A stretch of 64,000 nt of DNA from Bacteroidales bacterium (GTDB lineage: Bacteria; Bacteroidota; Bacteroidia; Bacteroidales; VadinHA17). The stretch covers positions 62,001 to 126,000 of the forward strand of contig JALHSP010000029.1 of NCBI GenBank assembly GCA_022865305.1. Direction: 5' to 3'. Numbering within the stretch: the first letter of the stretch is position 1; each line of letters begins with the position of its first letter. Under the pieces are notes generated by a model that did not search any database, was not told where the DNA came from, and was given only the letters and a program-made list of their open reading frames with translations. Below, piece after piece: positions 46,225-55,943 of the stretch. Both the position numbers and the translations under genes were made by a program.

Positions 46225-47124
46225 TCACTTAAGCAAGGGGATCACTTTTAAAAATTCGGCAGGATTTCTTGTGATTATTATCTTTTCGGGAATCTTCTTT
46301 TTAGCTTCGTCAGGATAGTCTGTCAGTATTATTTTTTTGATGAGCAATGATTTGCCAATGCTATTGAAATATCCGATTTTCTTTTCAGCAAAGTCGAAAG
46401 AACCTGAATTGACCACCAGGTATTCAAATGGTTTAATTTTATATATTTCAACAACCTCCGATGCCGGAAGCATACCACCGGTAAAAATTACATCAAATCC
46501 CCGTTTTTTAAGTGCGTATTTATAGAAAAGAAAGTTATTATCTATAAGATTATCAGAAGTATTTATCATTGCCACAGTTGCTCTTGTACTGCCTGCCAAT
46601 GGCTTAAGAAGGCGATCTTCAACAATAATTAGCTGTCTTATAGTATATCTGATAAATTGTTCCTGGGCTCTCGACAAACTGCCCGTTTGCCAGAGGATTC
46701 TGGCTTTTTCAAGCAGGGGATGCAGATGACGGGAATAAGCTTCTTCAATTCCCTGGTATCTTATATATGGAAGGAGGGTCTCAATGAACATTTCCTCATT
46801 AAATTTGATTGCAGCCATAAGAATCTTCCCGGGTTGAAAATTCTGGTCAAGATTATCCAGTTTGCTGCTTGCGTTCATCACCTGCTGTGCCAGCTCATCT
46901 TCATTCAGCATGGCAATTTTGGAAATCTTCAAACCATTCCGGTTAAGGTAGGCTACATTCAGGATTTTTTTTAATTCTGATTCATTATACGTTCTTATAT
47001 TTGAGTCGGTTCTGTCCGGTTCAAGGATCCTGTATCTCTTCTCCCAAATCCTGATTGTGTGAGCCTTAATACCCGAAAAGTTTTCAAGATCCTTTATTGT
47101 AAAAATATTTATTACTTCTTCCAT
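46225..47124 (-). CDS. MerR family regulator with degenerate cobalamin-binding domain
   Basis: 299 residues: an N-terminal MerR helix-turn-helix (FTIKDLENFSGIKAHTIRIWEKRY, 8-31), a helical cap (about 95-165) and a Rossmann-like B12-binding domain (about 172-299). The light-sensing CarH/LitR type uses W-x9-EH in the cap and DxHxxG in the Rossmann part. Here the cap has W145 with EQ at 155-156 and the Rossmann loop (NTSDNLIDNNFL) has no His. It probably does not bind adenosylcobalamin as CarH does, or it binds another ligand. Single gene, convergent with the GSCFA gene. Confidence 0.85.
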   Translation of the reverse strand: MEEVINIFTIKDLENFSGIKAHTIRIWEKRYRILEPDRTDSNIRTYNESELKKILNVAYLNRNGLKISKIAMLNEDELAQQVMNASSKLDNLDQNFQPGKILMAAIKFNEEMFIETLLPYIRYQGIEEAYSRHLHPLLEKARILWQTGSLSRAQEQFIRYTIRQLIIVEDRLLKPLAGSTRATVAMINTSDNLIDNNFLFYKYALKKRGFDVIFTGGMLPASEVVEIYKIKPFEYLVVNSGSFDFAEKKIGYFNSIGKSLLIKKIILTDYPDEAKKKIPEKIIITRNPAEFLKVIPLLK

Positions 47125-47282
47125 GGCTGTATAATAAAAATATGATGCCGGGTCATTATTGCATTAAGTAAAACAATCTGATAACAGGATTGTTTATCAA
47201 GGTGTTAATGAAAATTGATAAGTATGACTTTTTTGCAGCAAATTTCCCCGGATATCCGCTGAATTACCTTTGTAATTGTAAC

Positions 47283-47648
47283 CTATTCAGATTGTTCAAT
47301 CATAATCTTTTTAACGACCCTTACACCGTCACTGAAAAGAATCGTAACAAGATACATCCCCCTTCTTGGGTTATCAAGCAGGATTTTGGTAATTGTCTGA
47401 GGGTTATTATATTGAGCTCTGAATATGTCCTGGCCTATTATGTTTGTAATTTTTACAGAAGAAATTTCTTTATCACATCTTATGGTAAAGCTGTTATCCC
47501 TTACAGGTACCGGATAAATGCTGATGTTGACATTTGCTGCCTCAGGGTTCCTTTGTACCTGACCGGATGCAATGCCAGTGGTATCCTTCTGGGCATGAAG
47601 GTTAATGAAAAAAATAATAAACAGAACAAAGAGTAAACTCTTCTTCAT
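47283..47648 (-). CDS. Small protein with signal peptide and T9SS C-terminal sorting domain
   Basis: 121 residues: signal peptide (MKKSLLFVLFIIFFINLHAQ), about 20 residues of linker, then a type A sorting domain (ISIYPVPVRDNSFTI, VKITNIIGQDIF, RRGMYLVTILFSDGVRVVKKIMI). The family normally attaches large secreted proteins to the cell surface through the type IX secretion system, yet here there is no cargo domain. It may be a stand-alone tail, a decayed gene or a small surface protein. Encoded downstream of kdsB on the same strand, 51 bases away. Confidence 0.85.
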   Translation of the reverse strand: MKKSLLFVLFIIFFINLHAQKDTTGIASGQVQRNPEAANVNISIYPVPVRDNSFTIRCDKEISSVKITNIIGQDIFRAQYNNPQTITKILLDNPRRGMYLVTILFSDGVRVVKKIMIEQSE

Positions 47649-47699
47649 ATATATCGTTTTGTAATTTCTATCAAAAATTGTGCTAAAGGTATTAAAAAA

Positions 47700-48473
47700 T
47701 TAAATAAAATGATTTAAATATGAAACAGCTTTATTTAGGTCTTCGATTGTATCTATGCCCATACTATCCCATTCAGTAGTCGCAGTTCTGATCCTGAAAC
47801 CGTTATCTATCCATCTGTTCTGTTCCAGAGATTCGGCTATTTCAAGGGGGCTTCTGGTTAATTTTGTTATTTTTTTTAGAGTTTCAGTTTTATAAGCATA
47901 AAGGCCAATATGTTTGTAATAAATATGTTTCTGTGACCATAAAGCCGGTTCAGAGTCTCTTATATGGGGTATTGCAGCTCTGCTGAAATAAACCGCATCA
48001 CCATTTGCGTTTATGATCACTTTTGGCTGGTTGGGATTAAAAATATCCTCTCCCGGCAGAGTTTTTCGGACAAGAGTTGCTATTTCGACGCTTTTATCGG
48101 AAAAACATGATATCAGGAGATTAATCTGTTCCGGCCTGATGAATGGTTCATCCCCCTGGATGTTTACAACAATATCTGCTTTTATACCTGTCTCGCCGGT
48201 AATTAAGCTAACCGCTTCAGCACAGCGATCAGTGCCGCTCATATGTTCAGATGAAGTCATCACAGCTTTTCCACCGAAATCAATAACAGCATTGTATATT
48301 CTTTTATCGTCTGTAGCGACATAAACAATATCAAGCGACTTGCCTGCCTGTTCATATACCCTTTGGATCATTGGTTTGTCTCCGAGCAATGCAAGAGGTT
48401 TCCCGGGAAACCTTGTTGAGGCATATCGTGCAGGAATAATGCCGGCAAATTGATATCCGAACTCCTTTTTCAT
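47700..48473 (-). CDS. kdsB: 3-deoxy-manno-octulosonate cytidylyltransferase
   Basis: 257 residues: IIPARYASTRFPGKPLA at the N-terminus, VYVATDDKRI, VVNIQGDEPFI and the closing IDTIEDLNKAVSYL. It makes CMP-KDO for the LPS inner core in the cytoplasm. Normal length. It is divergent from the sigma-54 activator gene over 73 bases. Confidence 0.97.
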   Translation of the reverse strand: MKKEFGYQFAGIIPARYASTRFPGKPLALLGDKPMIQRVYEQAGKSLDIVYVATDDKRIYNAVIDFGGKAVMTSSEHMSGTDRCAEAVSLITGETGIKADIVVNIQGDEPFIRPEQINLLISCFSDKSVEIATLVRKTLPGEDIFNPNQPKVIINANGDAVYFSRAAIPHIRDSEPALWSQKHIYYKHIGLYAYKTETLKKITKLTRSPLEIAESLEQNRWIDNGFRIRTATTEWDSMGIDTIEDLNKAVSYLNHFI

Positions 48474-48508
48474 TTTACTTATTTACGTAAATTGCCTTCC
48501 CAATGTTT

Positions 48509-48527
48509 CAAAAATATCTTAAATTCG
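48509..48527. promoter_or_regulatory. Overlapping divergent promoter boxes for kdsB and the sigma-54 activator
   Basis: Minus strand: TATTTTTG (complement of 48509-48516), a full TAnnTTTG match for kdsB. Plus strand: TAAATTCG (48520-48527), one mismatch, for the activator gene at 48547. The two boxes are three bases apart, so two RNA polymerases could not bind together. The -33 boxes are weak on both sides. Confidence 0.5.
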
Positions 48528-48546
48528 CAACATTGTAAAACAGTAT

Positions 48547-49791
48547 ATGAAAGATCTTCAAAATATTAAGCAGCGTTTTGGCATTATCGGTAACAATGAA
48601 GGACTTAACCGTGCGATCGATATTGCTGTTCAGGTTGCACCGACTGACCTTTCTGTACTTATTACAGGTGAAAGCGGAACAGGGAAGGAGGTTTTTCCTC
48701 AGGTGATACATAATTACAGTACCAGGAAACATGGCCAGTACATTGCAGTGAACTGTGGGGCAATTCCCGAAGGGACCATTGATTCAGAACTGTTTGGGCA
48801 TGAAAAAGGGGCATTCACCGGTGCTATAGACAGCAGGAAAGGTTACTTTGAAGTGGCTGACGGAGGTACAATTTTCCTTGATGAAGTTGCTGAACTGCCG
48901 CTTTCAACCCAGGTCCGCTTGCTTAGAGTGCTTGAAACAGGTGAATTTATCAGAGTTGGCTCATCGAAAGTACAGAAAACAAACGTAAGGGTGATAGCAG
49001 CCAGCAATGTTGATGTTCCAAGGGCAATTGATACAGGGAAGTTCAGAGAGGATCTCTTTTACCGCCTGAACACTGTTCCGATAAGAATACCTTCTCTGAA
49101 AGAAAGAGGTGATGATATCTTTCTCCTTTTTCGCAAATTTGCAGTGGATTTTGCTGAAAAATACAGGATGCCTGCTATAAGGCTCGATTCAGAAGCAAAA
49201 AACATCCTTCTGAATTATTCTTGGCCCGGGAATGTAAGGCAGCTTAAAAATATTACAGAACAGATATCAATAATTGAAAGTGAAAGAGAGATCAGGGTTG
49301 CGACACTTAAAGCATATCTTCCCGATTACGACGGAATTAAACTCCCTGCTGTAATCAAGAAAGATGGCGATAGCTCATTTTCTTCCGAAAGGGAGATTTT
49401 ATATAAAATCCTTTTCGACATGAAAAGTGATGTGAACGACCTTAAAAAGCTGGTTTTTGATCTTATACAAAGGGGCGAAGTGGACATTAATTCCAATGAA
49501 ACAAATTCAAGGGCAATCAAAAATCTATTCAGGGATACAAAGGGCAATATGGATGGATCACACGTAACGGAAGCTGCTTCAGTTGATTTTTCACCACGTC
49601 AGACAAGGAATGATATTCAGGATACTGAGGAAATTGTTGAGGAATCATTGTCACTTGCTGATAAAGAAGTTGAGATGATAAAAAAGGCTCTTGAAAAATA
49701 TAATGGGAAGAGAAAAATGGCAGCTAATGAGCTGGGTATTTCGGAAAGAACATTGTACAGGAAAATTAAAGAGTATGGACTTGAAATGTAA
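48547..49791 (+). CDS. Sigma-54-dependent transcriptional activator
   Basis: 414 residues. The AAA+ domain starts near residue 10 with Walker A GESGTGKE (41-48), the sigma-54 contact loop GAFTGA (about 88-93), Walker B GGTIFLDEV and arginine-finger region FREDLFYRLN. The C-terminus has a Fis-type helix-turn-helix (KMAANELGISERTLYRKI). There is no N-terminal receiver, GAF or PAS domain, so it may be constitutive or controlled through a partner. It lies 4 bases before lptE. Confidence 0.94.
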   Translation: MKDLQNIKQRFGIIGNNEGLNRAIDIAVQVAPTDLSVLITGESGTGKEVFPQVIHNYSTRKHGQYIAVNCGAIPEGTIDSELFGHEKGAFTGAIDSRKGYFEVADGGTIFLDEVAELPLSTQVRLLRVLETGEFIRVGSSKVQKTNVRVIAASNVDVPRAIDTGKFREDLFYRLNTVPIRIPSLKERGDDIFLLFRKFAVDFAEKYRMPAIRLDSEAKNILLNYSWPGNVRQLKNITEQISIIESEREIRVATLKAYLPDYDGIKLPAVIKKDGDSSFSSEREILYKILFDMKSDVNDLKKLVFDLIQRGEVDINSNETNSRAIKNLFRDTKGNMDGSHVTEAASVDFSPRQTRNDIQDTEEIVEESLSLADKEVEMIKKALEKYNGKRKMAANELGISERTLYRKIKEYGLEM

Positions 49792-49795
49792 TGGG

Positions 49796-50317
49796 ATGAT
49801 TCTGAATTTAAGAAAAGCAATACTTCCGGTTTTATTTGGAACAGTAATCATTTTGCTTAACAGTTGCGTTATAAAATATTCATTTTCCGGAGCAAGCATT
49901 TCTGCAGACGTAAAAACCATCAGTATCCAGTATTTTCAAAACAGGGCAAGCCTGGTTCAACCCGGACTCAGCCAGTATCTGACTGATGCTCTGATTGATA
50001 AATGCAAAGCCCAGACAAACCTCGGATTCATAAACAGAATAGGGGATGTTAATTTTGAGGGAGAAATCACCGACTATAATACACGTCCTTTAACTGTAGC
50101 TGCGGATGCACAAGCTGCCACAAACAGATTTACTATTTCAGTTAAAGTCAAATTCACAAACGCAATGGAACCTGATAATAGCTATGAACAGAGCTTCTCC
50201 CGTTATGAGGATTATGACAGCAACCGCAATCTCAGTGAGGTTGAGAAGGAACTTTCAGATAAAATAATTGAACTTCTCGTGGAAGATATATTTAACAGAG
50301 CTTTTGTTAACTGGTAA
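49796..50317 (+). CDS. lptE: LptE family LPS-assembly lipoprotein
   Basis: 174 residues from ATG 49796, which gives a lipoprotein signal with lipobox LNSC (Cys23). The open frame extends upstream into the activator gene, but earlier starts destroy the signal peptide. The rest matches LptE: VKTISIQYFQNRASLVQPGLSQYLTDALIDK, then FEGEITDYNTRPL and RFTISVKVKF. LptE plugs the LptD barrel and helps insert LPS in the outer membrane. Part of a set with the activator, a TPR protein and secG. Confidence 0.9.
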   Translation: MILNLRKAILPVLFGTVIILLNSCVIKYSFSGASISADVKTISIQYFQNRASLVQPGLSQYLTDALIDKCKAQTNLGFINRIGDVNFEGEITDYNTRPLTVAADAQAATNRFTISVKVKFTNAMEPDNSYEQSFSRYEDYDSNRNLSEVEKELSDKIIELLVEDIFNRAFVNW

Positions 50318-50322
50318 CTAAA

Positions 50323-51252
50323 ATGAATAGAAACGATTTCCTGAGAATGGTTGAAAATTCCGGTCCCGTTGATCGTCAGATGATCGGAGAGGTCAGCGAT
50401 CTTATTAATATTTTCCCCTATTTTCAGAGTGCATATTTATTGCTGCTCAAAGGACTTCAGAATACCGGTGATGTCAAATTCGAAAATCAATTAAGAGTTT
50501 CTGCCATACATATTGCCGACAGAGAAGTGTTGTATTATCTGTTAAAGAAGGAGCCATCTGTCAATGTTGAACATGAGGTGACCTCAAAACAACCGGTAAC
50601 TTCAGAAATCAATCCGGAAGATAGTCAGCAGGTTGTAATCGAAACGGCAAAAAACAGTGAAGATCTTATTAATGAAATTGAGAAAAGTTCAGACGATGGG
50701 AAAAATGAAGATCAGGCAGAAAACGTGCAGCAAAATACCGGTCATTCAATTCTGATTACAACTGAGACTGATAATGAAGAATTCAGCAGCATGGTGTTTC
50801 TTGTTGATGAAGAATCAGGATCGGTTGAGGAAAAGGTCATTTATATGGATCCCGGATTTTCCGTTCCTGAACACGTTGATCTTCTTGAGCTGGATCTTGA
50901 AAATAAAGCACCTGTACCAGAGGAGGATTCGAGAACAGAGGAACAACCGGATTACAGTGAAATTAATTCAGAAAAACAACGACAGACCGATCTGATTGAT
51001 AAATTTATTTTAACCAATCCCAGGATTGAACCTGTAAAAGAGAAATCTGATGCACCGGTTGAAGATATCTCGAAGCCATTTGTTGAAGCAAAGGGAGGAT
51101 TTCTGACGGAAACACTAGCACGGATTTATATCAGGCAGGGATATTACTCGAAGGCAATTAATGTCTACGAGAAATTATGTTTGAAATTTCCGGAAAAATG
51201 TAGTTACTTTGCAGGGCAAATCGAAAAGGTGAATGAGTTAATTAAAAAGTGA
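50323..51252 (+). CDS. TPR-containing protein of unknown function
   Basis: 309 residues: an N-terminal helical segment (about 1-80, FLRMVENSGPVDRQMIGEVSDLI), a long acidic low-complexity middle (about 85-245, rich in Glu, Asp, Ser) and a C-terminal TPR-like pair (LARIYIRQGYYSKAINVYEKLCLKFPE, 265-291). No signal peptide. It lies 5 bases after lptE and 4 bases before secG, a conserved Bacteroidota neighbourhood, so a role at the envelope is suspected (inference). Confidence 0.8.
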   Translation: MNRNDFLRMVENSGPVDRQMIGEVSDLINIFPYFQSAYLLLLKGLQNTGDVKFENQLRVSAIHIADREVLYYLLKKEPSVNVEHEVTSKQPVTSEINPEDSQQVVIETAKNSEDLINEIEKSSDDGKNEDQAENVQQNTGHSILITTETDNEEFSSMVFLVDEESGSVEEKVIYMDPGFSVPEHVDLLELDLENKAPVPEEDSRTEEQPDYSEINSEKQRQTDLIDKFILTNPRIEPVKEKSDAPVEDISKPFVEAKGGFLTETLARIYIRQGYYSKAINVYEKLCLKFPEKCSYFAGQIEKVNELIKK

Positions 51253-51256
51253 CCAG

Positions 51257-51622
51257 ATGGGAATATATATTTTTGTTTCAATTTTAATAATTATTGCATG
51301 TTTCCTGCAGATACTAATTGTGCTTGTTCAGAATTCAAAAGGTGGAGGACTGGCAGCTAATTTTACTTCAGCAGGTCAGACGATGGGTATTCGCAAGACG
51401 GCAGATTTTCTTGAAAAATCCACATGGACGCTGGCAGCAGCAATCCTGATTCTTTGTGTCGTGGCGACTGCTTCCATACCTCGAGGTTCAGAAACGGGGC
51501 GATCCAGAATAGAAAATGAGATAAATAATGCTGTTGATCCCAATGCTATTCCTACTCTTCCGACAGCAGTTCCTCCATCAACAACTACTCCTTCAACCAG
51601 TGAGGATCAACCTGAAAATTAA
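51257..51622 (+). CDS. secG: Preprotein translocase subunit SecG
   Basis: 121 residues with two membrane helices (about 3-22 and 56-74) around the conserved VLVQNSKGGGLAANF loop, then a Pro/Thr/Ser-rich C-terminal tail (PTLPTAVPPSTTTP). It supports SecYE-driven protein export. The tail is longer than in E. coli but usual in this phylum. Last gene of the run; a terminator follows 22 bases later. Confidence 0.95.
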   Translation: MGIYIFVSILIIIACFLQILIVLVQNSKGGGLAANFTSAGQTMGIRKTADFLEKSTWTLAAAILILCVVATASIPRGSETGRSRIENEINNAVDPNAIPTLPTAVPPSTTTPSTSEDQPEN

Positions 51623-51644
51623 ATCATTTAGAAAACAAATAGGT

Positions 51645-51680
51645 AAAAGTGTCAGTTTGTCACATACTGACATTTTTTTG
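51645..51680 (+). terminator. Rho-independent terminator after secG
   Basis: AAAAGTGTCAGT (51645-51656) pairs with ACTGACATTTTT (51666-51677) over 12 bases with one G-U pair, followed by a run of T ending at 51679. It closes the activator-lptE-secG transcript. The following 190 bases to groES carry the promoter region of groES. Confidence 0.8.
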
Positions 51681-51743
51681 TTTTAATAATAAAATGCTGT
51701 AATACAACAGTTTATTAAAAACTCATTAATTAACCGACAATAT

Positions 51744-51794
51744 AATGACAGTCTAAAACAGATAATTTGTCGTCAAACATCCAAAAATGTCATT
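51744..51794. promoter_or_regulatory. groES upstream region with TGACA inverted motifs
   Basis: AATGACA (51744-51750) and TGTCATT (51788-51794) face each other across 37 bases upstream of groES. There is no CIRCE element (TTAGCACTC-N9 inverted repeat), and I see no clean TTTG/TAnnTTTG pair; TTTG at 51803-51806 lacks a -7 partner. The heat-shock control mode is therefore not visible. Low-confidence candidate sites only. Confidence 0.25.
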
Positions 51795-51868
51795 TTTCCT
51801 TCTTTGGCACAAAATATGTTAAAATAAGGAGTCGGTAAACGATTTTTTAACTTTAAAACTATATAAAT

Positions 51869-52147
51869 ATGGCACAATTAAAAGGTAAAATTCTGGCAGG
51901 AAAGGTTCTTGTTAAACCTGATGAAGCTGAAGCTAAAACTGCCAGTGGAATAATTATTCCCGATTCCGCAAAGGAAAAACCTCGTCAGGGGAAGGTGATT
52001 CTTGTTGGCGCTCCCAAGAAAGACGAAGAAATGGAAGTAAAAAAAGGGGATGCAGTACTTTATGGTAAATACTCAGGGCAGGAACTTACCATTGATGGGG
52101 AAGATTATCTTCTTATCTCACAGACAGATATTCTTTTTATAGTTTGA
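51869..52147 (+). CDS. groES: Co-chaperonin GroES
   Basis: 92 residues with KVLVKPDEAEAKTASGIIIPDSAKEKP (mobile loop), GDAVLYGKYSGQELTIDGEDYLLI. It caps the GroEL cavity. Followed after 26 bases by groEL, forming the usual two-gene operon. Confidence 0.97.
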   Translation: MAQLKGKILAGKVLVKPDEAEAKTASGIIIPDSAKEKPRQGKVILVGAPKKDEEMEVKKGDAVLYGKYSGQELTIDGEDYLLISQTDILFIV

Positions 52148-52155
52148 TTTTTTAA

Positions 52156-53808
<1,653 letters not shown>

Positions 53809-53817
53809 TATTCATTA

Positions 53818-53929
53818 CTTGCCCCCTGCCCCCTAAAGGGGGTTCAATAATACACTATTTAATGATAGGGCCGGGTCTCAAACCCGGCTCTGCATTTTTA
53901 GTCCCGCTCATGCGGGATTGGGGGGCAAG
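53818..53929. repeat. G/C-rich extragenic inverted repeat between groEL and lepA
   Basis: CTTGCCCCC (53818-53826) is inverted at GGGGGCAAG (53921-53929), enclosing a CCCCCT-AA-AGGGGG hairpin (53830-53842), the groEL terminator and a TCCCGC-TCAT-GCGGGA hairpin (53902-53917). Like the blocks at 2485 and 13145 it looks like a dispersed extragenic element, here merged with the terminator and the lepA promoter. Confidence 0.6.
53867..53899 (+). terminator. groEL terminator
   Basis: AGGGCCGGGT (53867-53876) pairs with ACCCGGCTCT (53882-53891), ten pairs with a five-base loop, followed by GCATTTTT. Strong rho-independent terminator for groES-groEL. Confidence 0.85.
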
Positions 53930-53948
53930 AAAGATATTTATATATTTG
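53918..53948 (+). promoter_or_regulatory. lepA promoter
   Basis: TTG at 53918-53920, a 20-base spacer and TATATTTG at 53941-53948, an exact TAnnTTTG box, 27 bases before the lepA ATG. The -33 element overlaps the right arm of the extragenic repeat. Confidence 0.7.
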
Positions 53949-53974
53949 CACCTGATTTTCAATAAGTCTTATTG

Positions 53975-55762
53975 ATGAGCAATATCCGTAATTTCTGTAT
54001 AATTGCGCATATCGACCATGGCAAGAGCACCCTGGCTGACCGGTTACTTGAGAAAACCAATACAATTTCGAAAAGGGAATATCAGGATCAGGTGCTGGAT
54101 GACATGGACCTTGAAAGGGAGAGAGGCATTACAATAAAGAGCCATGCAATCCAGATGGAATATTATCATGAAGGAAAGAAGTTTATCCTGAACCTGATTG
54201 ACACTCCCGGACATGTGGATTTCTCTTATGAAGTTTCCAGATCTATAGCAGCATGCGAAGGAGCTCTGCTGGTTGTTGATGCAACACAGGGAATACAAGC
54301 ACAGACAATTTCAAATCTGTATAAGGCTATTGACCATAATCTCGAAATAATTTCTGTGCTTAACAAGATGGATATGGCGAATGCAATGCCTGAAGAGGTG
54401 AAAGACCAGATTGTTGATCTTGTAGGCTGCAAACGTGAAGATATCATAGAAGCCAGTGCAAAAACCGGAATGGGTGTAGAGAGGATTCTCAGCGACATTG
54501 TTACCCGGATTCCGCCTCCAAAGGGTAATCCCGAAGCACCTTTACAAGCACTTATTTTCGACTCCATCTTTAATTCATTCAGGGGCATTATAGCATATTT
54601 TAAAATTGTAAATGGCACAATAAAAAAAGGTGACAGAGTTAAATTTGTAAGTACTGATCATGAATATAATGCTGAAGAGATCGGCGTTTTAAAACTGAAA
54701 CAGGATCCTCGCGAAGAAATTAGTGCAGGTGATGTGGGATATATTATCTCTGGAATAAAAATCTCCTCCGAGGTGAAAGTTGGTGATACAATCACTCATG
54801 TTAAAAATCCCTGTGGAAAAGGCATTTCAGGATTTGAAAATGTTAAACCGATGGTGTTTGCCGGAATGTATCCTGTAGATGCTGATGAATATGAGGATCT
54901 GAGAAACTCAATAGAAAAACTTCAGCTTAATGATGCATCACTTTCATTCATCCCTGAGTCATCCGCAGCACTTGGATTTGGTTTCAGGTGTGGATTTCTT
55001 GGATTGCTTCATATGGAAATCATCCAGGAACGTCTTGACAGAGAATTTAATATGGATGTAATTACCACCGTACCAAACGTTTCATTTAAGGTATTTACCA
55101 TCAGGGGAGAAGAAATAGATGTTCATAATCCTTCAGGGCTGCCACCGGTCAATCATATAGAACGTATTGAAGAACCATATATAATAGCCCAGGTAATAAC
55201 ATCGGCGGATTATGTGGGACCGATTATGAAGCTTTGTATAGATAAGCGGGGTACATTAAAAAATCAGGTCTATCTTACAAAAGACAGAGTCGAGCTGACG
55301 TTTGAAATGCCGCTTTCAGAAATAGTTTTTGATTTCTATGATAAGCTCAAGAGTATTTCGAAGGGCTATGCATCTTTTGATTATTATTATATTGATTATC
55401 AGAAAGCAGACCTTGTAAGGCTTGATATACTTCTAAATGGTGAGATGGTAGATGCTTTGTCAACATTGATTTACAGGGGTCATGCTTACGATTTTGGCCG
55501 TAAAATTTGTGTAAAGCTTAAGGAACTCATTCCAAGGCAGCAGTTTGATATTGCAATTCAGGCAGCTATCGGTGCAAAAATAATTGCCCGTGAAACTGTA
55601 AAGGCGGTCCGGAAAGATGTAACGGCAAAATGTTACGGTGGGGATATTACAAGGAAAAGGAAGCTCCTCGAAAAACAAAAGAAAGGGAAAAAGCGTATGC
55701 GGCAGATAGGTAATGTTGAGGTCCCGCAACAGGCCTTTCTTGCTGTTTTAAAAATTGACTGA
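53975..55762 (+). CDS. lepA: Elongation factor 4 (LepA)
   Basis: 595 residues: G1 [16 protein letters not shown]2/G3 with RGITIKS and DTPGHVDF, G4 LNKMD, domain order of EF4 and the characteristic C-terminus [25 protein letters not shown]. It is a ribosome-bound GTPase that acts in translation quality or 30S assembly. The frame opens at TTG 53972 just before the ATG at 53975, which I prefer. Confidence 0.97.
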   Translation: MSNIRNFCIIAHIDHGKSTLADRLLEKTNTISKREYQDQVLDDMDLERERGITIKSHAIQMEYYHEGKKFILNLIDTPGHVDFSYEVSRSIAACEGALLVVDATQGIQAQTISNLYKAIDHNLEIISVLNKMDMANAMPEEVKDQIVDLVGCKREDIIEASAKTGMGVERILSDIVTRIPPPKGNPEAPLQALIFDSIFNSFRGIIAYFKIVNGTIKKGDRVKFVSTDHEYNAEEIGVLKLKQDPREEISAGDVGYIISGIKISSEVKVGDTITHVKNPCGKGISGFENVKPMVFAGMYPVDADEYEDLRNSIEKLQLNDASLSFIPESSAALGFGFRCGFLGLLHMEIIQERLDREFNMDVITTVPNVSFKVFTIRGEEIDVHNPSGLPPVNHIERIEEPYIIAQVITSADYVGPIMKLCIDKRGTLKNQVYLTKDRVELTFEMPLSEIVFDFYDKLKSISKGYASFDYYYIDYQKADLVRLDILLNGEMVDALSTLIYRGHAYDFGRKICVKLKELIPRQQFDIAIQAAIGAKIIARETVKAVRKDVTAKCYGGDITRKRKLLEKQKKGKKRMRQIGNVEVPQQAFLAVLKID

Positions 55763-55909
55763 CCTTCCGGGGTAATAAAGGTGCGACAATAATTATTATT
55801 TCTTCAGATTTCCCTTTTTGGAAAATTAAAATAGAATTTTATTAATTTAGCCGAATGATAAAAAGGGAGATAAAAATATTTTAATCCTATTTATCTAGCC
55901 TAAGCAGTT

Positions 55910-55943
55910 TACCCTGACCTGAAATAAAGTCAGGGTATTTTTT
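55910..55943 (+). terminator. Terminator between lepA and rprY
   Basis: TACCCTGAC (55910-55918) pairs with GTCAGGGTA (55929-55937), followed by a run of T to about 55943. The T-run is on the plus-strand side, so it ends the lepA transcript. It abuts the stop codon of rprY, which comes from the other direction. Confidence 0.8.

Noticed and set aside
51804-51820. Sigma-54-like TGGCAC upstream of groES
   Set aside because: The -12 half reads ATGT instead of TTGC, so only half the site is present.
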